From: Hyparrhenia diplandra
Taxonomy: Eukaryota; Streptophyta; Magnoliopsida; Poales; Poaceae
Direction: 5' to 3'
Length of the DNA stretch: 64,000 nucleotides
Assembly (NCBI GenBank): GCA_015847255.1
Contig: JADLZK010010466.1
Coordinates: 62,001-126,000, forward strand
Numbering within the stretch: the first letter of the stretch is position 1; every line of letters starts with the position of its first letter. The position numbers were made by a program, and so were the translations under genes. The notes beneath the pieces are model-generated. The model was not told the DNA's origin. It saw nothing but the letters and a program-made list of their open reading frames with translations, and did not search any database. This document shows positions 11,765 to 23,448 of the stretch, piece by piece.

Positions 11765-13019
11765 GACAGCCCCCAGCCCCCAGCTGCAGCTGTCCGGCCT
11801 CGTGAGTAACGTCGCCGGATAAAGCGTACAGTAGAACGAGCCACGCGACGGCCGGCCGGCCTCCTGCCGCTGCCGGCTGCGCGCCGGGCGTTGTGGTTTC
11901 TTTCGCAGCCTCCGCGGTGCAGGACGACGAAGGAGCTGGAGCCTGTGCCGACCTGCCAGCGCACACGGTTTTTTTTTTTTCTCTCCCCTTGGGGGCGCCG
12001 GTGCACAGTTGGCCGATGCTCTTGGCTCTCGGTTGAGCTACTACTGCCTTATCTAGATCTATTAGATAGATGATAGATCTACAGTATACATATATGAGAC
12101 GTATCATATATAAAACCATATATATATAGATATGTCTTATAAAAATTTAAAATGATTTATAATTTAGAATAAAGAGAGTACAAAACATTAGACGTGCTTA
12201 GGATATACTCTGCCAGCATGTGAACTTGTTCGTTGGTGTCTTTGGTTGGGAAAAACGGTATTCACTCATCAGATTATTGCACATTCATTTAGCAAACAAA
12301 GCAAGCATATATCGACCCTTGTTGATTTTCCGGATACTGTACAATTGGACACTGGTGATATTCCATGGACTATTTGGAACCAAATTTTTATTCATGGACG
12401 ATTATCAGTACTCTATATTTTTTTTTTTTTGGTCGGTTGAAGATCCTAACATTTGAGGCGGATCTGGGCCTAAGGCGCCTAGGGCCCAATAACACTTAGT
12501 ACCCTCATGTAGTTTTGGGCCATACGCCCATCATCGAATCGGCCCATCATCGGTGCCGACGGGGCGCCCAGCGCAAATGGGTAGGATGGCAACCAGCGGC
12601 GGCACAGCAATCTGGAGCAGGAACCGAACCACGACGCGCTATGGGGCTACCGTAGGCCAGGCCCGGCATCAGCCTGTAGGCATGACTGCATCGGTGCCCA
12701 CGTTGTGGCTATCCTTTGAGCTGAGGGCTCGGTGCCATGGGAAGAGTTATATTCTTTCGAGCACGAGTAACGCTGTAGAGTCTAACAAAACATGCGCTGC
12801 GCGCGGTACCTCCCATACCTACTACACGCCTCGAGATCGAGAGCGGTCCCATGACGATCCGTAGAATCTGGAGAAATGATAGCGTAGTTTGTTTCGGGTA
12901 GCCAGCAATGCCAGTACGACTTGATGATTGTATGTGGTGTTTGAGGAGGAGCACCACCACGCTGACGCTGAGGGTCCTGCCTGGTCCACTTAAAAGCTTC
13001 CTCCCAAGACCAGGGGACA
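11765..13019. other. Intergenic DNA
   Basis: GC-rich promoter-like DNA runs to about 12030, then AT-rich DNA follows. No gene is supported. The stretch at 12120-12190 resembles the AT-rich interior of a decayed Stowaway element, but its ends cannot be defined. Confidence 0.4.
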
Positions 13020-13605
13020 AAAATTCAGTCGTAGGCACGTTTACAAACAACAACAGCAACAAACAAGTGCCGTAGTAGACGGTTGTCGTGATAATACGTC
13101 ATGGACGTACCGGGTTTCGCACTTCTTCTGTAATCTTCGCAGCAGCTCTCATGTCGCCTTTTATCCAAGTTTATATCCACATCCACATTATATTACATTA
13201 GCCAGGCCAGGAGGACTTGATGAAGAGTTTGTGGACAATGGATGCCCCACCCGCTGAGAATGAGGGGTCCAGCCATCCATCCATCGAGAAGGAATTTGTA
13301 GATCAGGGGACAAAATTCCATTTATTGTTTAGGCACGTGTACAAACAACAACAGCAACAAACAAATGCCGTAAACGGTTGTCAAAAACGTCATGGACGTA
13401 CCGGGTTTCGCATGTCTAATGCAATCTTCACAGCAGCTCTCATATCGCCTTTTATCCAAGTTTATATCCACAGAGAAATAAAATTATGTTTTATGGCAGG
13501 AGGGGGGGAGAAAAACTTATGGTACAATGGATGCCACCCGCTGAGAATTAGGAAGCCAAAGCCAGCCAGCCATCCATCCATCCATCGAGAAGGGATTTTG
13601 TTTCA
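13020..13605 (+). repeat. Two-copy tandem repeat, unit about 290 bp
   Basis: Copy 1 is about 13020-13312 and copy 2 about 13313-13605. Shared blocks in the same order include acaaacaacaacagcaacaa, cgtcatggacgtaccgggt, agcagctctcat, cgccttttatccaagtttat, and a block with caatggatgcc, cccgctgagaat and ccatccatcgagaag. The copies differ by substitutions and short indels, so the duplication is not recent. No conserved reading frame is seen. Confidence 0.85.
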
Positions 13606-14002
13606 TCGAGAAAGCTTTCTATTGGTCGTTTGTTCGTGGAGATAGATCGTCTACAATGTGCATGCAAATGCCAACTGGCTGACCCCAAATGACCAAACGA
13701 TTGAATGCCTCCCTTGGAGGGTGATTTTTAATGATCTTTGGCAAAATAGAAACAAATGCCAAACATGAATGCAAAACTCTTGGAGATGCACGGGTCCTAA
13801 TAAATATGAAAAGAGAAAAAAAAGAAGGAAAACAAAAATAATAATAAAGAAAAATTTTGTACTCAACAACAAGAAGAGTTATTGCATATTTTGACTCTTA
13901 ATTTTTTTATTGTGACTCTTATTACTTAGTTTATAACAATTACTCGACTCTATTATTAGCCATGGTCTGATGGACTAGACTAGGTTTTCCCTCTCATATC
14001 TT
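13606..14002. other. Intergenic DNA with left part of an interrupted repeat
   Basis: AT-rich non-coding DNA. The block at about 13945-14002 (agccatggtctgatggacta and flanks) is the left half of a segment that recurs uninterrupted at about 14630-14810. The right half resumes after the insertion at 14003-14418. Confidence 0.6.
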
Positions 14003-14418
14003 TAAAGATCTTAACGCGGTTCTAGGGTTTTGGTTTTGGTTTTTTCGATTTGGAATTTCACCCACGGTTTTGGATTCGGTTTTAGGGTTTAGTTTTCCAC
14101 CCGTGGATATCCAATGGATACAAAATAAATCATTTGAATTAAAACTCATGTTTTATAATATTTTAATAATAACTTATTTACTTAGATTATTAAATTTATT
14201 CAAAGTTGACTCATGAAAATATTTATTATTTAACATATCTTGTTTATACATGTGAATATGTGTATATATATCTATGGGTATAATATAAATTATGATAATT
14301 TTTATCCATTAAAACCGGGTTTGGTTTTTGATGGATTTCCACCCGAATTGCGGTTTTTGGTTTCGGGTTTCGGGTTTTGGTTTTGGTGATGGATTTCGAA
14401 CCCGACCGTTACGGTTTA
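14003..14418. mobile_element. Non-autonomous hAT-like insertion, 416 bp
   Basis: The insertion is flanked by an exact 8-bp direct repeat, catatctt (13995-14002 and 14419-14426), the target-site length of hAT elements. The subterminal regions are filled with gggtttt, ggttttgg and cgggttt words on the same strand, and the centre is very AT-rich. The terminal inverted repeats are weak (taaagatcttaacg versus taaaccgtaacg). A related segment at about 14630-14810 lacks the insert and acts as an empty-site comparison. It has no coding capacity. Confidence 0.6.
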
Positions 14419-14629
14419 CATATCTTGCGGTTTTTTTGCCGCCAAGATGCTTGGCGACCACGCGAGGACCTCTCAAGAGTCGAGGATCCGACCATCTCGA
14501 GCTCGAGGTCCTACTCATCCTCCCATATCGAGCGCGTGTTTGTGAGAGAAAACACGGTTCTCTAGAGACAAACATTTAAATGTATCCATCTTGGTACCAC
14601 TTTTTTTTTGTCCATCTTTAACTGTAGTT

Positions 14630-14810
14630 TATAACAATTACATCGACTCTAGCTCGGTTGGTTTAGCCATGGTCTGATGGACTAGACTAGGCATTTTTTC
14701 GTTCTCATTTATCTTGCCGGTTTTGCTGGCGCCAAGATGTATCCACGCGGAGGACCTCTCAAGAGTCGAGACAGACCATCTACTGCTTCAGGTCCTACGT
14801 GCCTTTATCG
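14630..14810 (+). repeat. Uninterrupted copy of the segment disrupted at 14003
   Basis: This repeats the flanks of the hAT-like insertion. It shares agccatggtctgatggacta, a short T-rich stretch, gccaagatg, gaggacctctcaagagtcga and aggtcctac in the same order and orientation. The direct duplication is about 670 bp apart. Confidence 0.8.
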
Positions 14811-16053
14811 CGTCGAATGATGTGCTTGTCGCTCAGTGTATGGCGTCTTGGAGACCTTTTGCTGCTGCTGCTGCACGCCAAGCCGTCCTACTGTACTCTC
14901 CGTATGCTCCAGTTTTTTTTAAAAAAAAATAGATCCGCGTCACCTCCCCGGCCAAATGGGCCTGATGGTCCCATCCCCGTCCACACCCGTGCACCGGCGC
15001 CTCTGTCGGAGGTCCCCGTAGGCGCTGCAACCACTAGCCTCCCGTGAGACGTGGGAGAGGGAGGTCCCCGTAAACAGTAGTCACCATCACTAATTAATTA
15101 TTTATATTCAGTAATGAATGCTTATTCTTATATATGGTTTCTACGGCTGTAAAAAAAAACATTGTTTCGACTGATTTTTGTGGGAGAAAAAAATTGTTTC
15201 ATGATTTTTCTAGAACTGAAAAGTATGACCGAATATTGTTCGACAACTGAAAAGTATGATTTTCGACGACTGAAAAGTATGATTAATTCTGGCTGCTAAG
15301 CTCAAGCGAACATGCATCGTCTTTTGCCTGAACACCCAAAATCTGTTCCTGGAAATTGTTTGAAAAAAGACGACGATCGATTATGTCCATCCGTGCACAA
15401 CAACACAAAAGTAATGCACAGTCCTATTTGGCCAACGTTTGTTTGTGTTTGGTCCCATTTCCATGGGTGATCCGATCCTTATGTACTTGCAGGAATTAGT
15501 GTTGAATTTGCCGAACTATATCTTCTTTTTTTTCCTAGTAGGGGTGTTTAGATAGTGAAATGTTTTGTGTTAGGTTATTGTAGAAATTTTTTTTTTTATT
15601 TATTAATTATTGTCATATCATCGAACTAATTAGAAATTTTAAAAGATTTGTCTTCGTATTTTTCAAACGAAACTGTATAATAAGATTTTTTGTTTACTAT
15701 TTAATTTAATGCTCTATATATAAATATTTTAGTATTTTTGGCTTTATTTTTCGTGAACTAAACAGGACGATAATAGTACTGGCCGGATGTATCAACAGAG
15801 TACAAAACCGATTGAGTGGTAATAAAGGCGAAACATAGTACATAAACAGGAACAGAAATGTGCTGCAGAGTAGAAAAGCAGGTTTGCAAGTAAAACACAC
15901 AGATTGAGTGGTAATAAAGGCGGTCGAAACACATATCGGAGCCGTGCCAAAAAGAGGGCCGGAGTCTTGCGCCGCGTGGAGAAAGCGACAGAGGTCTGGA
16001 GTTGCATGGACCCGCGGGTGTCGGTGGTGTTCGACGACACGACGGAGCTGCGG
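14811..16053. other. Intergenic DNA downstream of the P450 gene
   Basis: No gene is supported. A block with gtgtttagatagtgaa near 15545 and gaactaaacaggac near 15755 looks like the two ends of a decayed MITE. Short repeats of 'gaaaagtatga' occur at 15216-15282. The 3' UTR of the P450 lies next to 16054. Confidence 0.4.
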
Positions 16054-17647
16054 CTACTGGCTAGCTCTTTCCGGCAGCGGATTGAGGCGCGGCGTGGGGA
16101 TGAGGACGAGGTGGTTCTTCCGGGCGGTGACGAGCGCCGCTTCCTCCTCCATGTCCAGCGGCGGCGCCTTGGACATGCCCGGCGGGACGGGCACCTCCCA
16201 CTCGAAGCACTGCACGAGCGCGGCCAGGAACGCCGGCACGGCCTGCATGGCCAGGCCCATGCCGGGGCACGCGCGGCGGCCGCTCCCGAACGGCATGAGC
16301 TGCATGTGCTGGCCCTTGGGCTCGACGCCGGCGCCGGCGCCGCCCGGCATGAAGCGGTCGGGCCGGAACTGGAGGGGCTCCTCCCACCACCCGGGGTCGC
16401 GCCCGATGGAGAAGATGTTGAAGAAGACGGAGGTCTTGGGCGGGATGACGTAGCCCCGGACGTGCACGGGCTCGATGGTCTCCCGCTGCGCGAACACCGC
16501 GGGGGCTGCAGGCGCAGCGTCTCCTTGAAGACGGCCTGCAGGTAGGGCAGGCGCGCCACGTCGTGCTCGCCGACCAGCCGCGACGTGCCCACCACGGCGT
16601 CCAGCTCCGCGCGCAGCTTGGCCATGCAGTCCGGGTGGTTGATGAGCAGCGCCAGCGCCCACTCCACGCTGGTCGCCGTGGTGTCGGAGCCCGCCGTGAA
16701 GATGTCCAGCACGAACGCCTTGATGTTCTCCCGGGTCAGCTTCACCTCGGCGTTCACGTCCTCCGCCGCGTCCATCAGGATGTCCAGCAGGTCCTTGGTG
16801 GTGGTGCTCTGCCCCTGCCCCTGCCCCTGCCGGGCCCGTCTCCGGTTCTCCTCCTTGCCGGTGATCATGACCTCCAGCAGCGCGTCGAACTTGTCCCGCA
16901 CCTCGCGTGTCCGGCGCGTGAGCCCCTGCAGGTCCCAGCCGCGGCAGAGCCCGACGTAGTCCTCGACGTTGAAGGCGCCGACGAGCTCGGCGACGTGCTT
17001 GGCGCAGTCCCTGGCGGCCTCCGTCATGTGGCCCGGCAGCGCGCTAGCCACCATGCGCATGATGGCGTTGTTGGCCATGCTGATGAGGTGTCGGCTGACG
17101 TCGATGGGCTCGCCCTTGTCGGCGGCCCTGCGCGCGCCGCCGCCAGCACGGCCGCCAGCTCGGCCTCCCGCACGGGTCGGAGCTGGTCGACGGTCCGCGG
17201 GCCCAGGAGCTCCGACATGCAGAGGCGCTTCATGAAGCGCCAGTGCGGGCCGTAGGGCGCGAACGCGAAGCCGGCGTCGTCGTAGGCGAGGTGGCGCGTC
17301 ACGGCCGTCAGCGGCCGCTCCGGGATGCTGGCCTCGTACTTGAGCAGGTCCCGCGCGGCGTCGGCGGTGCCCGCGACGACGCAGTGCGTGGAGGGGCCGA
17401 GGCGGAGGTATACGAGGGGACCGTACCGCGCCAGGATGCGGTCGAACGCCCTGTGCGGCGGCGGGCGGATGAGGTGCAGGTGGCCGATGAGCGGGAGCGC
17501 CATCGGGCCCGGGGGCAGCCTGCGGTTGCGGTTGCTCCATCTGGAGATGACGAAGGTGGTGAGCGCCAGGAGGAGGAGGGCGCCGGGTAGCAGGGCCAGG
17601 CCGCCGCCGCCGCTGGCAGCTGCAGCAGCAGCTGCTGCTGCTTCCAT
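16054..17647 (-). pseudogene. CYP93-like cytochrome P450 (two frameshifts)
   Basis: A-type P450s of the CYP93 family oxidise flavonoids. The grass CYP93G branch includes flavone synthase II and flavanone 2-hydroxylase, and this is the closest match I can recall. Seen in order: hydrophobic N-terminal ER anchor (about residues 17-38), hinge RRLPPGP, I-helix with AGSDTT, ETLR of the K-helix, FRPDRF, and the heme loop [10 protein letters not shown] with its Cys ligand. The frame breaks near 17130 (between LAAAR and RAADKGEP) and near 16500 (between LRLQPP and AVFAQRE), both in G/C runs. The length is 1,594 nt; two single-base losses would give 531 residues, a normal P450 length. No intron is visible, although many A-type P450s have one. 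All catalytic motifs survive, so the frameshifts could be consensus errors in GC-rich DNA rather than real decay. Confidence 0.85.
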
Positions 17648-18864
17648 TGTTATCTCGGCTCTGCTCTGCACTCGTCTCGTATAGGTGTGGGTGTGGTGGG
17701 TGTGGTGTGGCTGGTTAGTTACGTTACGCTGTGCTGTGCTTGTATAGTTCTCAGGTGGCCGGCACGGCACAAGGCCTACGTAAGCCAATGCACAAGTGCA
17801 AGTGCACTAGGGTACGAATGGATCGAACCGTCCATTAATTTCGCGCGAGGAGGAAATAATGTCCAACGCCCATCACCATCATCAATCGCTGCAAATCTAT
17901 GTATTAGCGTCGCAATTCGCCAATAATGTCCAAGGTCCACCGGACAGAAGGCAGGTCCACCCAGCCAGCCAAAATGGCAGGAGCGACGAGTAGCGCGGAC
18001 CACCACCCGTGGCCCGTACTCTCACCCAAAAGCCTGGAGGGGAGTACCGGCGGCTGCCAAGAAAACAGTCTCTCGCGCGTGGCTGGCGGCCCTCCTGTGC
18101 CGATTTAAGGTTTAGGGTTTGAGGATGAGTGAGATGGAATGGCCGTTCTAGATTTTTGGATTGGAATGGCGGGTGGGATGGAGTAATCCCAGTTTTGTGT
18201 TTGGTTGAATTGAGTAATAGTGGAGAAATACACGCCGTCGAATGTCGCTTGTGATCAGTTACAACACTTGTTAGGAGGGGCCCGCATGTCATACTCATCA
18301 GCGGAGCCTGCTCCGCGCGAGCTCACCCACACCGGGGCCATGGCCCAGGCAGCCCACCCTCGTCTTTCGTCTGGCGTGCAGCAACAACCTTGTCCAAGGC
18401 CAGCGCCCCGCTCCGGCTACGTTCCGCGATGGTGCCAGACGGAAGAGGAAGGCAGGTAGACGAACACAAACGACATCGCCATGGGATGAGCATGTGCCTC
18501 ACTTTTTGGATGGATGGCTCAGTCCTATCTCTGAACCAAACACTAGGACAATTTGTGAAATCCCATCTCGTCCTTATTGTGCCCCCCTTCCAATCAAACA
18601 CATGGTTAGGGTTCCACGTTTCTTCCTAGATGTTCCTTCCTGCCAGTCTAGATAGTTCAAATATGGATTAGAGTATACGTTCTATTCCACACTCGTGTCC
18701 ACGTTAAACCTCCGCTTTGGAGACTAAACCCTAATTGTGCTAGCTCTCCTTTAGTAGTGCCATCGACCAGGATCTCATGTGTTTTGTTTGTGGTGTTAGC
18801 TAGCAGGGCACTCCTGCTTTAACATACAAGGTGGAGGGCTTGATGGAGAACTTGAGGCTATTGG
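17648..18864. other. P450 promoter region and intergenic DNA
   Basis: The stretch next to 17647 is the P450 5' flank; no clear TATA box is seen. Between about 18194 and 18549 the inverted words gtgtttggttgaa and ctgaaccaaacac suggest the ends of a decayed DNA transposon. No gene is supported. Confidence 0.4.
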
Positions 18865-19365
18865 AGGAGTACATGAAGGGAATTAAGGTGGGGGGGAGTT
18901 TGCGGTGGGCAAGGTGCTAACAGAGAGGGCAATAAACACTGAGGTGTTGGAGTCAGTCCTTCGCTAGATCTTGTTCCCTCAAGACGACATCGAATGCAAG
19001 GATCTTGGCAACAACCATTTTGTCTTCACCTTGTCGTGAGCCTTAGGGAAAATGAACACTTGAGGAGGATCCGTGGATGTTCCGAGATCTAGTTGTGATA
19101 GTGGGCTTTGATGGGAAGAAGATGGTTGAGGAGAGGAGATGTGTTTTTTTTTCTTCATCCCTATCAAGATTAGGATATATGCCCATGGGCATGATTAATA
19201 AATGGTATGGTTAGGCAAGTGGAGATGAAGTAGAAGCTTTCATGGAGAGGGACAAGAGAGAAGGATCAGCAGTGAGGGAGTTCCTCTGTATCAAAGTAAA
19301 ACTCGACATCAAGAAACCTCTCAAGAGGGGTGTCCCTTTGATCTTAGAAAGAAAAGGAGGGAGAG
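18865..19365 (+). pseudogene. Degenerate DUF4283/zinc-knuckle (LINE ORF1-like) fragment
   Basis: Translation near 18908-19030 gives AVGKVLTERAINTEVLESVL, a stop, then DLGNNHFVFTL, a stop, then ALGKM. At 19273-19350 comes REFLCIKVKLDIKKPLKRGV. These match the plant DUF4283 domain and the strand that follows it, found in ORF1 of plant LINEs and related gag-like proteins. Several in-frame stops and frameshifts show it is dead. No RT follows in the same frame. Confidence 0.65.
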
Positions 19366-20640
19366 AAGGAATTATGGTATCCAGTTCCATCACCGCCCAA
19401 CAAATCACTACCTCCAATTTGCATCACATATGTCCTCAAGAACACTGGCCTCTCAACTTTGCCTCTCCTGAAACAAATCATCTTTTCTTCTCTCTCAATC
19501 ACGTAAAAGCTTTGCGTGTTTTTATAATAAGAGAGAAAACATTTCAGTATAATGGGTATGACAATAGATTCTCAATAAGCTCAAGGAATCCCCAACCCCA
19601 AAGAGATGAAGACCCCAAGTTGCTTGGGTCTTGGCCGGGGGATGAAGCCCCCGAGGTCTTTGGCGGCACCGACCTCGCGCTGCTTCAGGAACAACTCCCT
19701 AAGGGGCTCTATGTTATCTGGGTCTTGACCGACGACAAGGTCGTACATCCTCAAACATATCATCAATCTAATGATGATCCTATTAGCATGGCCCTTCCCA
19801 CTATACTCATTTCTAGTTGCTTGAAAAGCCCACTGCTCTCAGTGATCGATGACCATGCATCTGCAGCTTTCAGGCCATACGTCTCCATCATGGACGGATC
19901 AACGCCAATATCTGATTAACAGCCCTACGCATGGGCCTTGTTAGGGACGTGATGTGTGTTAATCGTCCTTCATGCTCGTGGCTGCATCAACTTTAAGATG
20001 CGTTGTTAGCCTGTTACATCGACGCTATGGTCGACATCTACTTTTCCTACTGGTCACCATGTGCCTATCGCTACACGATGGAGCTATCCCAAGGCATGCT
20101 GGTGCATGTGAACTATCCCAAGGCATCCTTTGTTTATGTGAAATCTAAAAACTCAATTCTTTAGTTCATGCATTCACACGTGATGAGAAAAAAATTCTTC
20201 AGTTGTTGTGGCATCGCGCGCGGTGTTAGCTGACCCGAAATCAAAAATAAAAAGGCAGGAGCGACGAGGACGAACGCGGACCACCCGTGGCACCTACCCC
20301 TGTCCTGTCCTGCGCCTGTTCCAGCCCGTGCTTGTTCCGTGGCACCATCCCAACACCTGCAGATGGATGCTTTCCTGTGAAATGATGAAAGTTTTGATCT
20401 TTTGAATTCTTTTTTTAGTATGTGAAGCAAAAAGAAAGAAGGATAGATAGATAAGGTTGCATTTTTATCATTTCTCTATGTTTCATTACTTAATTTACTA
20501 TTTATGAACTTTTTTAAATTTTTAAAAATTCTATTGCTATGGATTTGTTTGAGAATCCGAAGAATTGCAATAAAATCTTTAGAAAACACAATTTTAGTTA
20601 GAACTCTCACGTGCATTCTTCAGCTCCTCTTCTCTTCTAA
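19366..20640. other. Intergenic repeat debris
   Basis: An open stretch on the plus strand, up to 19919, encodes no domain I recognise. The rest holds no supported feature. Confidence 0.4.
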
Positions 20641-20830
20641 CACTACCGGATTCTGCTGATTTCCCGTCAGCCGTTCACGGGAAAGGAGGCCATTTTCCGT
20701 GAGCGACACAACAAGATCACGGGAAAGAGAAAACGCACGGGAAAAATGCTTTCTCGTGAGGAGCAGCTCACGGGAAAGGCCCCCACACCAGTTTGTCATG
20801 CCGACAAAAGGAGTTATCAAATCATTGAAA
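20641..20830. mobile_element. Terminal fragment of a CACTA (En/Spm) element
   Basis: The fragment begins CACTACCGGATTCTGC and is followed by subterminal copies of cacgggaaa in both orientations (about 20675, 20715, 20738, 20768), the usual structure of a CACTA transposon end. No matching opposite end is found in the window, so this is a truncated element. Confidence 0.55.
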
Positions 20831-20851
20831 AACAGTTTCGTCTGAAGGTTA

Positions 20852-21059
20852 GGGTGTCCGCAATGGTTAGCTATTTGGCTATCTATAGGTGACGTGGTAA
20901 GAAAAAAGTAGAAGAGAGAGTAATCACTGGCTACATATAAATAGCTGACTATTTTACGTAGCCTAAAAATATATGAGAGCATGGGTCCAATAATATAAAA
21001 TAGTATTTGATATTATTTTTCACCTCCACACCAGCTAGGTATTACCATTGAGGATGCTC
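20852..21059. mobile_element. Tourist-like MITE, 208 bp
   Basis: The inverted ends read GGGTGTCCGCAATGGT and, from the other side, GAGCATCCTCAATGGT. The flanking target duplication is TTA (20849-20851 and 21060-21062). The interior is AT-rich without coding capacity. Confidence 0.7.
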
Positions 21060-21083
21060 TTAGAAGACGGTGGGATAGACCAC

Positions 21084-21151
21084 CAGAAGGAATGCTAAAG
21101 TTGTTGTTGTTGTTTTTTTTTTTTTTGACAACAGAAGGAATGCTAAAGTTG
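21084..21151. repeat. T-tract micro-insertion with 20-bp flanking duplication
   Basis: cagaaggaatgctaaagttg occurs at 21084-21103 and again at 21132-21151. Between the copies are 28 nt dominated by (ttg)n and a T run, ending gacaa. On the minus strand this is a short body followed by an A-rich tail, bordered by an exact 20-bp duplication. Confidence 0.75.
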
Positions 21152-21243
21152 AATTGTGATGCATCATTTAAAGAGGAGACAGCTTCATGCAGCTGGGGTT
21201 TCTTTACTAAGATCATGGTGATGATGCTGTGCTCGCCGGCAGG

Positions 21244-21294
21244 GGGTAGCTTGACTACATTTTTTTTGTGAGGGAAAGGGTAGCTTGACTACAT
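21244..21294. repeat. T-tract micro-insertion with 17-bp flanking duplication
   Basis: gggtagcttgactacat is exact at 21244-21260 and 21278-21294. The 17 nt between are tttttttgtgagggaaa. The structure is the same as at 21084 but with a different duplicated sequence. Confidence 0.75.
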
Positions 21295-22126
21295 GTTCGG
21301 TGCGTTCCGTGCTGAACTAGTAGCGTCCCTACATGGCCGGGGTCCAAACAGCCTTTGAATTCTGACGTGGGGAGACTGATACCGGGAACCGATGCATTAT
21401 CGGTGAAGCAAGTTCTTTATACTATTTTTTTTTGAGAGAAAAACACTATACCAAAATTCATAAGCTGGTTTGATAAGTTCAATCAAACATAGCAGATGGC
21501 GGAGGGCAGCCTAGTGAATGATTTAAAGGCTTCGATTTTTCTTTTTCTTTTTTTTGATTTTGTGTTCACGGGCGTGATTGTAACAAAGTTGCCCATGCTA
21601 TGACAGATTTGGTTATGAGTGCGTTGTAGGGGAAAAAGTTAATCTCTAGTTCTATCCCTTGCAACATCTTCACTGTCCATCCTCAGTCTTGTTATGGCTG
21701 TTGCTCCAGCGAATGAGCAATGAAAGCACCGGAAAAAGAAATGCCGTGAGCAGCGATGAGGACCAACACGGACCACCCGTGGCACCTACCTCTGTCGTGT
21801 GCCTCTGCGTGTTCCGTGGCACCATCCCCAGCACCAACACTCCGAGATGGATGCTCTGGTGCATCCTCTCGTCTGCATTCTCGTGCCGCCTGCTCGCTCT
21901 GCTTCCACGTCCACGCAGAGAGTCAGAGATTGGTCTCATTCTCGTGCAGACAAAAAAAAGTAGATTCTACTGTTCCACTCTACATCGACCACCTGGGCAA
22001 GGTAGATACCATATGCGGCTCAGATTGCATTCCGTGACCCGGCCAGCCAGTGGCGGAACCAGCAAAACGAGCACATAATATTATAGCCCTGCGTTTTTTT
22101 TTGGTCAACAAATATGACGTACACTT

Positions 22127-23448
22127 TTGACAAAATAGTGGTGGAAATTAGAGAAAGAAGAGGGCCTTTTGACAAAATGGTGGTGGAATATATTTGTAAA
22201 AGTAAAAACAAAGGTGGTTTAGGTATTAAAGATATTAGGAAAGTCAATCTTAGCCTTTTGACAAAATGGTGGTGGAAATTAGAGAAAGAAGAGGGCCTTT
22301 GGCAAACAATTGTGAAATTCAAATACATGAAAGATAAGTCAATTTATGACTCAATGACTCTCCAATGTGGACTGATCTTTTCAAAGTTAAAGACATTTAT
22401 CTATATGGTAGAAAAGTGAAAATTAACAAAGGAAATGCTACAAGTTTTTGGATGGATTCTTGGTTATATGATAAACCCTTATGTGGACTGTTTGTTGACT
22501 AATAAGAATCTTACTGTCTAGGAGTTGAGAAATGGGCCATAGATCACTTTTAGGAGATGGCTTTTTGGAAAACTCAGAGATAATTGGCATACAATTTTGC
22601 ATGATATATCTTTGTTTCTTTTTAATAGTGCACCTGATGAGATCTTTTGGAAGTTGTCAAAAAAAGGAAATTTCCTTTGTCAAATCTGTGTATGATGCCC
22701 TTACTATTGCTAGTTACGGGAATAATAACAAAATAATCTTGAAAGCAAAATACCAAAAAAGATTAAAATTTTTCTGTGGCAAATTGAATGAGATAGCCAT
22801 ATTTTCTTTTGACAAACACTTGTTGAATAATCCAATTGAGATATTCTGTCATGCTCATTCATACATGATCTAATGACAAACACTTGTTGAATAATCCAAT
22901 TGAGATATTTTGTCATGCTCATTCATACATGATCTACGGTCGGGCTTATATGCTGAAAATGATAAGGATCTTTGGGTGGATCGGGCTAACACAATGCGAG
23001 AATTGCAAAGGAGGTCCCGGCACGACAGACATCAAGACAGATCGACCATCTACTACTACAAAACCCCGTGCATCGACCAAGAAAACCCTCGAGAGGAAGA
23101 CGGAAGGGCGAAGGAAGTGAAGACCAATGACGGCTGTCCTTCCGGTGACAGTTCTCTAGGAAGCAATATCTTGAGTCAATCTTGATGTGTAATTCGGTCG
23201 TTTAGTTCATGCTGTTATCCGCTTTCAGTCCGGTGTCGGTTTAAGTGCACTTTTGCTTGTTCAGTGGTATGTTTGTTCTAAAGCTCCAGGTTGAGCAGCA
23301 AACTAAGTAGAACCTCAGGTCTGTTGAGGTGAAGTAAGTTTAGGCTGATATGCCTCGGTTCGCAGTTTTCATTTCTGAACAATCTCAAACGCTTGTATTT
23401 CCGTTATCTTTAATGGAAATGGGTTTACCCGAAAGTGGGAAAAAAAAA
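22127..23448 (+). mobile_element. 5'-truncated LINE with poly(A) tail
   Basis: The insert lies between the near-identical repeats atgacgtacactt (22114-22126) and atgatgtacactt (23449-23461), which are target-site duplications. Translation gives the end of a plant LINE ORF2: GGLGIKDIRKVNLSLLTKWW, then DSWLYDKPLCGLF, then zf-RVT-like IFWKLSKKGNF, with frameshifts and stops. The 3' end reads ctttaatggaaatgggtttacc, ending in A9. The 5' part and the RT core are missing. Two internal duplications are present, around 22128-22304 and 22813-22935. Confidence 0.8.
22813..22935 (+). repeat. 62-bp tandem duplication inside the LINE
   Basis: The segment gacaaacacttgttgaataatcc through catacatgatcta is present twice in a row (about 22813-22873 and 22875-22935) with one substitution. 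It occurred after or during insertion of the LINE. Confidence 0.85.

Larger units (their letters stand above)
21063..21350 (+). pseudogene. LINE RNase H domain fragment
   Basis: The translation reads RWDRPPEGMLKLNCDASF, then WGFFTK, then FGAFRAELVAS after removing two short insertions. This resembles the C-terminal RNase H (RVT_3) domain of plant LINEs, which starts with a 'PPxGxxKLNxDGS' motif. The two insertions at 21104-21131 and 21261-21277 are described as separate features. Confidence 0.6.

Noticed and set aside
16563..17255. 230-codon plus-strand frame opposite the P450
   Set aside because: It is the antisense shadow of a GC-rich P450 exon; the minus strand carries all the family motifs.
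19242..19919. 225-codon plus-strand frame as a gene
   Set aside because: Its start is the tail of a DUF4283-type relic with upstream stops; the remainder has no recognised domain or splice support.
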